Positions 10,776 through 24,767 of a stretch of DNA of 64,000 nt are shown here, in pieces. Origin of the DNA: Echinococcus granulosus (taxonomy: Eukaryota > Platyhelminthes > Cestoda > Cyclophyllidea > Taeniidae); assembly GCF_000524195.1 (NCBI RefSeq), contig NW_020170420.1, positions 430,910-494,909 on the forward strand, read 5' to 3'. The notes beneath the pieces were generated by a model. It was given only the letters and a program-made list of their open reading frames with translations, made no database searches and was not told where the DNA came from. The position numbers were made by a program, and so were the translations under genes. Position 1 is the stretch's first letter, and every line of letters starts with the position of its first letter.

Positions 10776-13524
10776 GTGGGTCAAATTTAGTTTTTCATCA
10801 GCCTAAACAGTTACTAGGCTTCAAGACTGCTTTTTAACAATGTGGAAAGTGGTTTGGATTTCAATTAAATCTAGTGTGAGTAGGATACGATTTGGTTGGG
10901 CAGAACTTGTTTTTTTCACAGCCTTACCTTATTTGAAGGACAAATAAAATGTCGGTTCAGTAGATCACTATACCAAAACGTCAAGGAGGGGTGAAGCTCA
11001 GTGACTTGCTTTCTTCCATTTTTTTGTGAAAGCGATAAAATACGGTTTGGCAAAGCCAGTCAGATTAAAAGTAGCACAAAGTATGACTGTTTAGTAGCAC
11101 AAAAATGCAGTATTTATTTTAAAACAATTTGAAATGATAGAGAGGCTTGTAGCACCTTGTGGCACTTCTTTGGAAAAGGCACTGGAAGTATGCTGAAGGT
11201 TCGTATCGCCAAGTGGAAGTACAAGTCATCGAGATTGTAATTTCTATGTAGCTAAACGCGCATTAAAACAAAGTTAAAGTCACCATAAAAATTGGTGTCA
11301 ACAATATTTTCAATTTTTTAAAATCGAAAGTAAGCTTTAAGTCCCATTTTTAGACAATATGGTTGAATTCTAATGACAGATATTTTTTAACCACATTTAA
11401 ATCACGATTTCTTTTATAGGGCACAAGAGCGAATATGATATGATGAACTTCTGTCATAGCAGGAAGGTACCTTAATTGCGGTGACAGCGATTCGTTTGGA
11501 TTTTGCCCATCATTCAGTCACTCTTCAATTGCATTTGATGCCTCACCTAAAGTCCTTGTAAAGCCTAAACAATATAGTGCAGCGGGGAAAGTTTGCTCAC
11601 CACTCATATTTCTTGGCAAAGCAAAAAAGGGAGTGTAAATTTAAGAAGTAAAATGAGGCAATTTGCAAGCCCAAATTCAATGAGGGGAGCTTTAGTCTGC
11701 ATTCTTCCCAGCGCATATGTTACTTATTTGGTTAAAAGTAGGGCCCAATATTTATGTCTTATTAAACAAATCCCAGTTACTTCTAGGACACTACTCCGGT
11801 ATGAACAAAATTATATCATGTTTGAACTAATCTACTCTAAAATTAGTCCTTTTTGGTGAAGAAAAGGAGTGGTGTCCCGTTCTTTACAAAAGAGGATTAA
11901 ATGTGGAGATTATCAGCCGCTAGGTCAGATTTTACTTCTCGCTTCCATCTTCGTGATTGTAGACGTCCAATAAACGTGTGAAGCACTTAGTAACTATCAC
12001 TTAAATTTGATTGTTTTATGGCTTACCAAGTCGCACAAGGGCTGCTATCAAAAGTTTAAACTCACTATACCGAGCACTCATGTTGACAGCGACGAGTTTG
12101 TGCTTCCACGCACCTGAGCATGGAATTTGCAGGAAAAAAGTTGTCACCTTTTGGACGTAATTTAAGAGTTTTGTATTCATTTGAAGGAGATGCAAATCAA
12201 AGTATTCACAATATACTTTTGAACAAGAAAATCTAAGGACGTCTGAAGAGTTTTTTGCCACCAGTTATGGAAAATTTTCCCTTACCTCCTTTCTTTGATC
12301 ATCCTCAGCATTCTTGATTGTCACATTTAGTTAAAATTGTTTTTTGCTTGCTAGACTATACTGATGGTGGTGAAGTAACTTCTGATTTTTGGATATTCAC
12401 TGTAACGGTTTTGAATATCTGCACAGCCAATTAGTGTTTAATAAATGATTTCGTTTTCTGATCATAAATGCATTATAGCCATTCTTTACGGTCTTGTTAA
12501 GCTGATCAATATTTTTTACACATCATTGACAGGATTAAAAAAATCAAGGCTGTCGTGAATAGAGATTTGAATTGATGAGATACTTGGATTAGAATTTGCA
12601 GTAAACACTTTAATTATAATCCTGCCGATCCCACCAAACTGATTCCGAGAATTCCGTGCCAGTCAGGGTAGTTTTGGTTGCTTTCACCTCGAAATTCGGG
12701 GAGTTTCACATCCCTTACGCCATTGGGGAGAGTTCAAAACCCAAAGGCAATTACAAATGGGGATTTTGTAACTCCAAAACTTTTCTGACAAACAAAAAAT
12801 TGTGGGGGTTTTTTGCAAGTGCACAAATTTTCTTTACACTGATTGGTATTCTGCATTTACCCGACTAAAACGACCAATTTCGAACTCAACGACAACAGCA
12901 AAAGTAACATCTTTGGTCTTCCCTCTATACACTGCTTTTCAATTCAAAAATGAATAACAGAGCGCTAATAGTGATGCTATTTGTAGGCAGCTTTTGCAAT
13001 CTTCCCCACTATATAGTTACAAATTAGTTGGTAAATGAAAATACCTCCTGTATTTGCAAACGTGACAACTTTTCCGAAGCTGCAAAAATGCAAAACGTTA
13101 ATTATTTACTTATGTGACAACCCGGTGGTACATACCTTATTGACCATAAAATGGCATGAATAGAGATGCAGACTTCAACTGGCATCAAGGTTTTTTTGGC
13201 ACTTCTCGTGATTTGATAGCAAAGTCTGCAGGCCGTCTTGACCCGCCTCTACGGTTTAAGGCTTTATCTCAGTTAATAGGAATTTGGGCTTGCAGCACGT
13301 CTTCTACCCACAGTAATCAGCATGCAGCAAAAGGCTTTTCCTCTTTGACATAAACTACGCTAAGCTTGGCAGTCACCTTTACCTTCAACTTAAATTATTA
13401 TAAATTTAAGGCACAGGAAGGCAGAAGATGGAGTAGAGCCACAAACATCTGAAACGTAACTTTGAAAGGGCCCCAGAGAAGGGACGTTAACACAGACCTC
13501 CTTTTATTCTTTCCCTGGTTCCAG

Positions 13525-13821
13525 CAAATGCTTCCACTGGTCTACATCTTCACCATCCAGAACTCGTCACCACACGCGTTGACCCTTTACCGCACCTCCT
13601 ACATAGTGCAGCACCTTGAGGCCAAGTTCTCTGTCGAGGTGACCTACCGTCACTACTTCGCCTTCCCTTTGGCAGACTTGACTTTTCGCCACCACCCCCA
13701 CGCCAAGTACCTCGCCTCCAGCAGCACCATTGTTGTTAGCGTACGTGGGCTCGCACTCTTCGCCCAACACGTAATTGAAGCTACTAAAACGCTACTCGAA
13801 CACCACTTTGGAAGGATGGCT
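13525..13821 (+). CDS. BICC1: BicC-like gene, KH-like domain exon
   Basis: This is a 99-codon exon, phase 0 on both sides, between CTGGTTCCAG and GTGAGT. It opens QMLPLVYIFTI, matching the ELLPLVLMFEL junction that follows KH2 in Bicaudal-C. It then reads YIVQHLEAKFSVEVTYRHY (animal: IQHISQTYNISVSFKQR), STIVVSVRG (ATVIVRG) and ATKTLLEHH (GTAMLLEHL). This is the KH-like domain that lacks a GXXG loop and is used for packing rather than RNA binding. Confidence 0.88.
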
Positions 13822-16017
13822 GTGAGTTTACCTAGTTGACTTTTTTCCGTAAAGAATGCTACTTAAAAGGTATTTCAGCTCCCTGACACATTGTCTACTT
13901 GTATTAAGTTGGAAGAAGAGTGAAATAAAAGTTGATATTAAGTGAGGATAATAGGAAACTTTGGATGTGATAATTAAATATCTACTGTTAAAAATCAATT
14001 AATAATCGGAATTAATAACTGGCTGATGAAAGTGTTAATTCGTGCATACTTAAATGACAATGATAGTGCCATTTTGTATCTCTATTCAAAAAAAAGGAAC
14101 TCGAAAACTACAATTCTTACAAATTTTAAATTTGTGGGCACTTAAATAGCATTCCCATTTTCGATTACGAGTGTGTGGAAAAATCTTACGGAATATCAAT
14201 GAGATATTTATTCAAAAATTTTAAATGACGCTAGCTTGTGAAGGCAAAATAAGAAAGCAAATCAGCGAAATCTCAAGTGAACAATGATTGTTTCGCTTGT
14301 GAAAATGGCTCCAGTTTTAATAATTTCCACTGTCCTTCTCTTTTTGGCCTGGAAGCGATAAAATAGAAGCCCAGAGGTAAAGTTGAAGTTAGTTGTCACT
14401 TAGAACTGATAAGGCTGGTTTTGTTAAATAATAGCGTTGATTCTCGACCCTGTAAGTGCTTGTAGTGATTTTTAGACCAGCTTCTGAAGAATCACAGAGT
14501 TCAACTATGAATGTAAAGTGCCACTGAACTTTTGCAGGGAATCGTACTAGTTTCTGTGTTGTGACAGGCCATAAATACAATTTCTAATTGATAAAAGGTT
14601 CTGCTATTCGTTATTCATTTTTCAAGGAGATGGAAAGTTTGCATTTAAATATAAGCGGTACTTAAAAATTGTAAGTAAAAACTCGCTTGCTGGGAAACCA
14701 AATAAAAAACATTTTATCCCCGATTATCCGTCTTTTCAAACTTTATAGAAGATTATTGTCACTGTTTTGTGATTAGTCTCTTAACTTTGAGATGTAAAAG
14801 CCACTTCACATTGGAGGTTGGTTTTAAAAAGTGCATAAGAGGCAAAAAGGCACTGCTAGGCTCTAGGGCGCATTGTCATCTGCCATTGCACGTGGTGTCA
14901 ATTTATTTAATAATTGTGAGGGCTTTGTCTTCACGCTAAATGTATGTGTACGTGATTTCTTTTAGCAGTCCCATGAGGCATGACTGGTGGTTGTCACTGA
15001 TACGTTAATCTTCAAGTTAATAGAGGGTGTGGGTTCGGATGCGTAATTTTTTTGTATTCTGGACAAGAAGAAAAAGAGCTTACTCGAATTTACTTCATCT
15101 TCTACTAAGTGAGTCTTAAGGGATCACACCATTTAAATCATTTCTCTGTGGTATGTTTTGTCATTCACATTCTCTAAATGCGGTTCTTAAGGTAGATATG
15201 CGAAGAGAATAATAAAGAGCACAATGAGGAGTACCATCTCAATAGACTAACGTGTGACCATCCACATCTTCAAATGGATGCCAACAAACAAGTCTCTCCC
15301 CAGTCGCGCTAAGTCATTGTAGCGAGTTTCGTTAAAAACTGTACGAACTTTTTCAATGACCTGCGATTTGCTGGTAAATCCCATTTCTTTTTAACTGTAA
15401 CAAGTCACTTTAAGTCGTTTTTTGGTACTACAGAATTCGAAAAATATGACAAGAAAATAAAATTGCCTTCAAGTTACATTAAATCAAGACAGCGTTTTGG
15501 GTCATAACCACTCAAAACAAACACTTGGAGTTTTATTCCTCTGGCAATCGTAGTTATGATACAACCTTAAAGCTCTCGAAACGTCTCATTACCTTAAGAT
15601 TTACCCCTGTTTTGTTTATGAAACCTTGTAAGGTCAGTAATAACCATTCGTTTCGATAAATTTATTAACCTGTAGTGGTATTAATCCTTATTGCAAAACA
15701 AGTTTACGCCGGATTTGAGGCCTGAGTTCCCTCTTAGAGCCGACAGAGCAATGCATCAACTAACAAAGTGTATGATGACACATGATCATGACTAGCTAAT
15801 ACACAACAAGTTAGCTCCATTCTGTCGGAATTTTTATCGCTAATTAGGCACACTTGAAATTTAGGCTGATTTTCTGCATTTAAAAGGGATAGATCTATTC
15901 CAAAAAATCAAATTATATGGTGTTTAAAGTACATTAAACCATTTAAAACAAAGAGCGCGGACGAGATAAATGAATAGACGTTGCAGCTATCTTAACTGTT
16001 GGATTTAGACGTAAAAA

Positions 16018-16026
16018 GTATATAAA
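16018..16026 (+). promoter_or_regulatory. TATA-box-like site inside a BicC-like intron
   Basis: GTATATAAAG precedes a GC-richer segment with CCCCCGGCACG about 25 bases later. It lies between the KH-like and KH3 exons. It could start a shorter transcript, but no initiator or new ATG exon could be tied to it. Confidence 0.2.
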
Positions 16027-18545
16027 GCAGGCTATGCGTCAGTCCCCCGGCACGTCAAATCCCATTCATTATTCCACCTTGAGCAACCCACCTACATCAA
16101 TCTGACTTCTTCTGGCCATATTGGACGAAATCATTTCGAAATATTACTATTTATCTTTTTCAAGTTATCACTTAGGAGAACATACGTTGTTTGGAAATAT
16201 GGCATTCCTTTTTCAATTAGGTGAGTAAAATGCACTTCAATCATTGTAGCACTATTGAAATGTTGATTTGTATGAAATTTCACGGCTCGAATAAGACACG
16301 TAATTATCAAAGGCACAACTGAAGACTTACAGGGTGATGTGATAACGACAATTTTAAAGCTTTGACTGTGCTTAAGTGCAAAAAAGTGTCTACGTAATGA
16401 AGAAACAGCCATTCAAGACATTAATTAATTGCTTTATATATCAATTTCCCCAAGTTACTACCTGCTGCCAGTGTTTCATTCAATGTTGCAAATAATTAGG
16501 CCGTCCAGTTAAACAAAGTAAGAAACAAAAAAGTGTCGTAACCCATGCTTTCATTGCCATTGGTCTTTTTACGCCTAAATGACCCGCCATCAAAGCAAAT
16601 ATAGCTATCAACTTAACAGTGCAATTTGCTTTAATTTAATGGCTATCCTCAATAATGAATCGCATCATTTACTCACTATGACCCATCGAAAATGGACTAA
16701 AGAGTGATTCAGTGGCAGATTCGACCAGTATGAAAATAACTGTCTTGCAATCGGCAGTGAGTGTTTTAAGAAAAATTGTTGACGGACTCAGATAGTCATT
16801 TCCACGAATTAGTTAAACCCTCGCCAAGAAGACATGATTTAAAGCGTCAGGAAAGTGAAATAAAACATTTGACGTAAAAACCTTCATTTTGTAAATTGAC
16901 AAATGGAGTGAACATAGGGAATACTCTTTGATTATCCGGTCAAAAATCTAGAATGCATTTCTGATGATATCGAGTGTGCGACAAGCATGCTTTTTGCATA
17001 GTGTACCATCTCAGGCTCAAAATTATATCAAAATCGTTCATCAATTAGTACACGTGTGAGCATCTTTAACCATCAATTGCGGTCTTATATTTTGGGCTTT
17101 CTACTCCTAGTAATCGGTGGAAAACATGAAATGCTCAAGGAAAGATGCTTTAGAAAACCAGCATTTTCAAATAAAATAAATAGTGAACGGCCTTAGCCAA
17201 AATAGATGTCTTTAAGGAGACACGAGATGAAGAACTAGTGCTGACACATCTACCTTGGTTATTTCACATCCTTGAAAATAGAAAATGATACTTTTTCGTT
17301 CTGCTGTTTTTCCAAAATACTACTTGAGGTGTTTTTCTCTTTGATAAGGATGTAATTTGACTAAATAATCAAGTAAAGTGCACGTATTTTGACAATTAAC
17401 TGCCTGACATGTTGACAGAGCATTGCAAGTAATTAAATTGACGTTATCGGGTGGACGCCACACCCCTGCAAGATCATATTTTGGTAAACATCAAACAACC
17501 TATTTTGTTTACATATTTAGCTGTCTTCTATATAATCGGTCCAGAGGCGCTGACTACACGAATAAATAAAATTTGTGGCATTGAAACTAGAAAATAATTA
17601 ACCTATTCTTCCTACAGTTAATTGGTAGGGCACGTTCAACTCAATGCTGGCAAAGGCCCTAGTGACAAGGTTTAGATCGCAGTCCTGCCTCCTAATCCAG
17701 CTTGCGCAATATTAACGATAGTTCAGAAAGAAGTATGAGCTAGGAAATCAGAATGGTCTTAGCGATTCTACCTATTTGATTCTTCTGCAGATCTCATGCG
17801 CAGTTTGCCTGGAACGCAAAACTAGTATTTCCATTGTTGTTGGCGCCATAAAAGAAAAACTTGACCTGAGTGAATCCACATTTGTTTTACGATATATCGT
17901 CGTCTGCAGACAAAATTCTTGGCTTAGATCCTTTGTTCTAGTTCTTGTTTTAAATCTACGGCAAAATAAAACTTTACCAATGTTTATATCACATATTAAG
18001 GTGCGATTTTAGGAAATTCTGGCCTTGTTAAAAAAAACTTATTCAATGTAGTAGAGTGTTAAACCTTTCCGCCTGTGTCTAGAGTGAAAAACTGTCCTGG
18101 CACCCTTCAACTATACAAATTTTCGTAAGCACCTCTGTTTGCGGTACTTTTAGAAGATTAACCTTTTGTACACTTGGTTTGGTTGTGTCGACCAAAGGCC
18201 TAGGGTCAATCGTTCCACGTAGTGAATGAATAATGAGGGTTGGGGCAGGAATGACCACAGATGGAGTTACCAGTTTAATTCGATCAGTCCACCGTCTACA
18301 ACCTTCTTTAGATTTTCATAAACTCTTTTATGCCTAAGGTTTGCGCTGCCATTGCCATCTTGGATAACGGTGTTTGAGCTTTTTTCACGATGTGATACTA
18401 CCACTGAAGCGTCATTTTTAAGGGCACTCTATGGTCAGCTTTGGGGTCAATACTTGTCTATTCTTTTTTCAGAGAGACTAGAGGGCTGTGAAAAAAACAG
18501 ATATTTGCTATTCGCACTTTGAAGACCGGGCCTTTTTTTTCTTAG

Positions 18546-18905
18546 GAGCACACAAACGTTTGGATGACCCTAGACGTCGAGCCCAAGCACCAATTCATTA
18601 TGCAGAATCATATGGCTCCACGCAGCCTGGTTGAAGTTATCCACGAGTCAACTGGAGCCTGGGTTTGGTTTCCACAAGAGAGTCCTTTCACTAACACCAT
18701 CACTTCCTCCATCACCACCATCTCACCCTGCCCCAGTCCCCTCTCGAGATCCCCACGCCGAAGTGGATTCTACGCTCCACGACTGTGTCCCACTCCGAGT
18801 TTGCCTACCTCCTCTATCAGCCTCTCCCAACGTCCTGAAGCTCGCACCATGATCACTATCTTTGGAAGTGTCAATGGATGCTTTGTGGCTCGACAGACGC
18901 TCATG
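18546..18905 (+). CDS. BICC1: BicC-like gene, degenerate third KH exon
   Basis: This is a 120-codon exon, phase 0 to phase 0, entered through a long T tract plus TTAG. It reads WMTLDVEPKHQFIMQNHMAP, then LVEVIHESTGAWVWFPQESP, and ends with ITIFGSVNGCFVARQTLM. The frame of KH3 in Bicaudal-C (LDIAAQHHLF, IMQRTGAQIHFPDPS, VYLQGTIESVCLARQYLM) is clear. Where animals have GRNG, this copy has NHMA, so the RNA-gripping loop is lost. About 40 Ser/Pro/Thr-rich residues are inserted between the FP strand and the last strand. Confidence 0.88.
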
Positions 18906-20411
18906 GTAGGAAGCAGTGATTTTGTTAAAAAAGTTTTGCAATGAGCCGGGTTTTGCTTAAGACAAGTATAACATAACATTCGTTCAAGTCAATGGTCGAA
19001 TTTTCGACTTTTTTAATACTAACCTCAGTCTTTTAATAAATTTTAGCTCAATGACGTTTGTTTAAGCATTTAACGGTTGATCATCTTTAGCATCCGCTGT
19101 CAATAGGTAATAAGCGAAATAAGGGGACGCATTTGGTATTTGACAGATTTCCGGTACTGGCGTTAGTATTTCTGGCATTGTAATCAGTCAGAAACGGAGT
19201 TCAGACGTTTCTTAAAACAATATTTCTCTAAGTGCTTGCTTAGAAACTTGAAAAATTTCAGTCGCTGACGGCTGTTGGTGAGCTTGAGGATATGTAATTC
19301 CAGCCGCTAGCGTAGCCCTAGACTGATATCTGACACGCCATGGTACAGGTAAAAGGGTACGCCCACACATAGGATAACAGAGTCCCACCCATTAATGGGT
19401 GCGTCACATATCAATTCTTAGATGATTTTTGATTTTTTTTAGTGTTTTCAAATTTTCTACGAGAAGCCCTAGTATCTATACCCTTGTCTGTGAATCACCC
19501 ACATTCATGGCAAGGTTACATCACTAAATACCCACAACATAAAAATCAAATTCGGTGATGAGGCTATTTTATTTATTGCAGGAAAACCACGTTTTATTCG
19601 TTTTCCCTGCAAAGGGCGCCTAAAGTACGTTACAGATAAGCTAAAAAACATGAATGATTCCGACTGGACACTTAATCAGTGACCGATTTTCCGCTTGACG
19701 AACTCCAAAAAAAGGGTGTTTTCCAAAATTTCGTTGAGTTTATGACAAAATTCACTTAAACACTAATGGAACATCCCAAAATTAAATTTAAAATGAATTG
19801 CTCAGTTGGAAGAAACTCAGGCACTCCAGTTTGTCAAGGATAAATAATTCAGAATTTGAGGTCAATATTTGAAGGGAGGAGAAGCCATTCCAGTAATTGC
19901 TGGAATTATTTGTTGAAGCAAAGCTGCCTTGGCACAGTAAATCCTTACTGTTGAGGCCATGTCAATAGCCATCCCAGTCAACTAGTGAGTTGTGCAGTGG
20001 CAATTTTATTAACATCTGTTGTCCTGATTGCAATCCAGATTCGCTAATTTCCTTTTTAATTAGTGTAGCTCCAGAAGTGGCAGAGCTGTACAGTAAATAT
20101 GAGCATAAGTAAAACCTATGCCTCCTTTCATTTGCCTTGCTATTTAACGTATATAAAGTATTCCAAAGTGCAACAATTGGTAGGTGTTTTACATAAGTGA
20201 TTTTTTTCCGAGCTCGGTTTTTGACCCACTCCTGCTCAAAAAAAACCGTGAGAAAGTAATCCACAATCATTGTGTTAACTCTTGTCATCCGATTTGCTGA
20301 TTTGGTCCATCACTTTTGGCTGCTAATGTGGAGAATGAACACTTACATTATGAAGCTTTTGATCGACAAACCAAGGGAGATTCTACGCGTGCTTCCATTT
20401 TTGATTTGTAG

Positions 20412-20549
20412 ACTCTGCTTCCGGTGACTCTGATTGCCGAAATATCTAGCGAAGAGGCTTTGATTCTTTCTCGCATCGACTACAGCACTTACAAGTCCTC
20501 AAATGACGTCAGCATATCATTTCGGGCCAAGCCTCGGCACTCGTTTCGT
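20412..20549 (+). CDS. BICC1: BicC-like gene, first half of second KH-like domain
   Basis: This is 46 codons, phase 0 to phase 0, acceptor TTTGTAG and donor CGT/GTAAGA. It reads TLLPVTLIAEISSEEAL and ends DVSISFRAKPRHSFR. This matches the GCLPLVLMFDM opening and VFISIKPKPKQ strand after KH3 in Bicaudal-C, so gene order and domain order agree. Confidence 0.85.
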
Positions 20550-20747
20550 GTAAGACTCGGAATGCCGACATCGCAAAAAACATTTTTTTAGTTCTTGAAA
20601 GTAATGTCATAGCAAAGATCCACATTGTGGCTGATTTGGTTCCGAATTCACGAACCATGTCACTATTTTCCTCCTCTTTTTATATATTCGATCCAATTTT
20701 GCTTTAAGAATGAGTCACTTACATTCCTTAGTCTTTTTTCACTTCAG

Positions 20748-20835
20748 CAATCGTTGGTTCTGAAGACAAATGAAGCTAACGTGAACTCCCTTTATGCTGT
20801 GCTCGCCAACTTGAATTTGATAATGCATTCACGAG
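20748..20835 (+). CDS. BICC1: BicC-like gene, second half of second KH-like domain
   Basis: The exon follows CACTTCAG in phase 0 and reads SLVLKTNEANVNSLYAVLAN, like the SVIVKSVERNALNMYEARK segment of Bicaudal-C. Continuing in frame into the next exon requires leaving in phase 1 at CACGAG/GCAGGT, a GC-type donor. The nearby GT donor at 20840 would leave phase 2 and hit a stop in the next exon. Confidence 0.72.
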
Positions 20836-23095
20836 GCAGGTCGAAATTCTTCCTTTTAAGCTGTTTATGCAATCAAAATTTTTCAGATTATTTAAGAGTA
20901 CTGTTTCACAAATGTTTGATTTAAGATTTGGCAAAGCATTCGCAGCTAGACATCATACATTAGATCTGGATTTGGTTAGTTGGCAGTTTACCGATCAACA
21001 AAACTTATTCATATTTTAATATGAAAATTTTAAATGAGGGCTTCAGTATTATTAAACCAACAATTTTTTTTTCCAAGGTTGCATAGATAGTTCCCATGCC
21101 CTCTCGACCTGTTTCAAAATATCAGGTAGATTTGATTAGACAACAATTTTACACCAAGTTAGAAGTTTTTACAAAGTATTTGTTTTTATCTACCAGAAAA
21201 AAATTTTTCAAGTTATTGGTGCTACTTGTGTTGTCAAACTGTGACTCCATGTTCAATAATGGCAGCCCTTTTTAAAAGTTTTAAAATAAGAATTTGGAAG
21301 AAAATTTCGGAAAAAAATAGTTAAAGAGATAAACGGCTAGACGATTTATTCGTTAACAGCCAAATATGAAGTGAATATAATCTTTGATACGCAGATTTGC
21401 ATTAGGCCTGCTTGACAACTGACAAGGTGGAAAACAAGTGAAAACAGACCTCGTCACCTGTGTTACTACTTCTAGGACACACAAAATCTTACAGTGGCAT
21501 GTTTATTTGCCTCATCTTTTTCCTAAAGTTAAAGTATTTTTTGCCGCATTGTGACAAAAAATCCTTCAGATTGACTGAAATATTATTTAATGAAATGCGT
21601 CCGCCTACAAATAGGCGTAGCTTGCTCATCCAATTTTACGAGTTAAATAACTAACTAAATCAACCCCTCGAGTTATTGTACTTCAGTAAAGCTTTTCCAT
21701 TAGGAAGTTGGCTGACATTTTATGCCACCTATGGCAAGGCAATTTTCCCTTGTTTTAAAGTCACCCGGACGTTTGATGCTTTGATGGAAGTAATGCAAGA
21801 ATTGGTCATGACGGCTATTAACACTTGAAAATGCGTCCCAGGACTAGCAAAAAGGATTTCCTAATTTTGTCTGTTCTATACTTGGTGGTTTACTAGAGAA
21901 GTGATTACCAAGTAAACTAGATTTGAAACCTTAAGTTGAATAGACTTTGCGAATTTATTTTCCTAACTTTAAGATATTCATAGAAAAGGTATATTTTCAA
22001 GCCCACGGTATTATATTACCCTTTTACAATATAATCGTTTTTGAGCCTAGTTTTGGCATAGTTTTTTAAGCGCAATCAAGGGTTATGCCATTAACTTATG
22101 CATAATTTTGTAAAATGTTCACAATAAATTCTGAATGATTACTACAATACTGCACTTTATATCATTTCAGCTAGCTTTGCAGAAAATGATTTTAGCTAGT
22201 GCCTTTTTCAATAACCAATCTTTTCGAGAACAGGAGTTAAAAGGTGTCCCTTACCAGTGTCACATGAAAATTTGACGCAGTTGCTTTTGTCCTCTACGGC
22301 TCTGTGACGATAACTGAAACAGCTTTATTAATATTAAATAGCGATATAACTTCCTTAGTCATGGAAATTCAAAGCATATTATCCTAAATTAAGTGGAAGT
22401 TTTTGCTGATTTACTATGATAACCCAAGTGGACTTAATGCAGACCGGTGTAATGGTGATGTACCTTTTCGACAACTGAAGTTTAATTTCGAGATTGTGAC
22501 TTCTTAGGTCAATATTGCTTTAAAACGATACAATATATTAGGTAATTTAGAGCGTTTTTTTGAGTCTACAAACGCAAGCGTCGCTAAAAGTTATATTTGG
22601 TGCTTAATACAACTTATTTAACGTTATACTTTGGTCCACTTTCGATGCAGTTTTGAATGTGGAGGTTTAGTGTTTATAATGTGACGTTTCGAATTCCGTG
22701 CAATCATTACCAAATATAAATGAGCCCCTTTTTTAAGTCTGATTAGCCGTTATGATATTTTGGCCAAGAAGATCATATTTTATTGCAAAAATTTAGTCAG
22801 CTTCATAGAACTTTATTTTAAAGTGTTTAATTTGGCTTTGAAGGCATTGTGACAATGCGCCTTTACAATGACTGAGTTAATAAGGAAGGTCAAACTGAAA
22901 TTTCGATAGGTACTCTTTGACACTTTCAATATTTGAAGCAGGTTTTTTTAAGAAACGTTACATTAAAAAAGAAAAGATGGTTGCTTCCTACACTTTGAAC
23001 GTGCACATGTCTGGAAGATCCTACTTGATGGCATGAGCGACAAAAAAGCTAAGTGAGAAGGGCTGTCATTTAACCGATTAGTGCTCTCCTCCTAG

Positions 23096-23413
23096 TGCAA
23101 GCAGAATACGAGGTGAAAAATAGGTATTTACCCCTGATGGAGGAGGTTCAAAAGGGAGTAGCAACTTTGCCACCACTGGAGGCATGCATGACCCCGTCCC
23201 TGAACGAAAAGGGCGTGGCGAGTGGGCTCGAGAAGGAGGCTTCTTTAAGGCGACAACGTTGGCGGTATCCTGTTCTGGGTGGTTCTTTTGCCACCTGGGC
23301 TAGTGAGAGTAGAAGTCCGTCACCAAAATCGCCTATTTTACGTCCTCCTATTTCCTTGGAAAATGGAGACATGACTTCTCCCAACACTGATCATTTCGCG
23401 ATGCCGTCGGCTG
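23096..23413 (+). CDS. BICC1: BicC-like gene, Ser/Pro-rich C-terminal exon
   Basis: This 318-base exon between CTCCTCCTAG and a strong GTAAGT donor (CGGCTG/GTAAGT) reads in phase 1. After VQAEYEVKNRYLPLMEEVQK it becomes low-complexity with SRSPSPKSPILRPP. Bicaudal-C proteins have a long disordered Ser/Pro region after the KH array, so the position fits, but no sequence match is claimed. Confidence 0.62.
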
Positions 23414-23776
23414 GTAAGTTGAGGTTTAAATATCGCCTAAATGCTCGAAAAACCATTTTATACACTTTGGGGCAGAATAAGTGCAGCTTAAAACATTGTT
23501 TTAGCTTTTAATTATGAATTTTTAGGACGTCTTACGTACAATTCTCCAAATGTTTTATTCATTGAAAAGATCTCCATTATGATAAATCATCCATGTTTAA
23601 TTATTTCATTAATTTGACTTGAATTTACATTATAATTAATCTCTAGAAGTGTAAAATTATACTAAACTTTACTTCTGTCTCAGTTTTCTTTTACGGCTTT
23701 ATGTGCTTGTGTAATTCCAAATAACGTTGAGAATTATTACTTAAAGAAATGTGAGGAGAATAGGAGGATGTGAGTA

Positions 23777-23790
23777 GGGGGGGGGGGGGG
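23777..23790 (+). repeat. G14 homopolymer
   Basis: A run of fourteen G in an AT-rich intron of the BicC-like gene. A similar G11 run is at 121-131. Length is probably unstable between individuals and in sequencing. Confidence 0.8.
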
Positions 23791-24767
23791 AATTTCTTTC
23801 TCTTTCATCCTTTTCATCTTTCATCTTTTCACTAGTAAGAATTTTTAAGAAAAGACTTCCTTCAAACTGGTTGACCAATCCCAGGCATTTCCAAAGTGGT
23901 TTTCCTTTTCCTTTATCAAGTGGATAGACCTCAGGTCTATGTATTTGATTTTAAGCAAGAAAAGCAATAATAAAGTCCCATTTATCATCTCAAGTTAACC
24001 AGTAAGCATATAATGTTATTTCCTAACCCGTGAACTAAGTGAAGCAGAAATGGAAGGCGATATAGCTTACAGTATCTCAGCTGTCAGCGCATAGAAGACT
24101 CAATTGGCACACTTTTTAATGATTCGTTTTAGTATCTACATTCAATGTGGCTAAAAGTTGTTCTTGACGATGCCCATTTCTTTATTCTAATGAATAAATA
24201 GAGAATCTTCCTGAATGTAAAGCGCCTATCTTATAATAGTTTTCTCTAAGGAATCAAATTGTTAAAGAACTCTCCAGGTGGCATTTTCTAAATGTTGGAA
24301 CTGAGTTAAATATGGTTCGTAATGCAGACGGGATTGCTTCACGTCACATACAGGTGGCATTTACTAAGGGCACTGAGTGAAAAGTAAATTACAGAGAGCA
24401 AGGTAAAGCATGTTGACAGAGAGACGAGTATATCCAAGAACAGGCTTATTTAATGTAGTGTACATCTTTTTCCAAATTTAATTGTGCTTTTTTCTTTAAG
24501 TGCTAGCATAGGTGCCAGTTTAACACCTTTTACGGTCTAATTATAATTAATCAAGAAGGTATGAAAATTTGTGTCAAGTAGGCTTGTTACATTAGGCACA
24601 TAATGCGCTGGATAGTTTGTTCTCAAAGCAACCTCACAAAGGTGGACATTCTCTTTATTGCGCTCAATAACTTGGTCAAAATAGAATTCTTGCGGCCATG
24701 TCATTAAATATCTCAAAAGTTTTTTTTAAAAAATGACCCGCTTTTGCTAACAAGGCACTCCTTTTAG

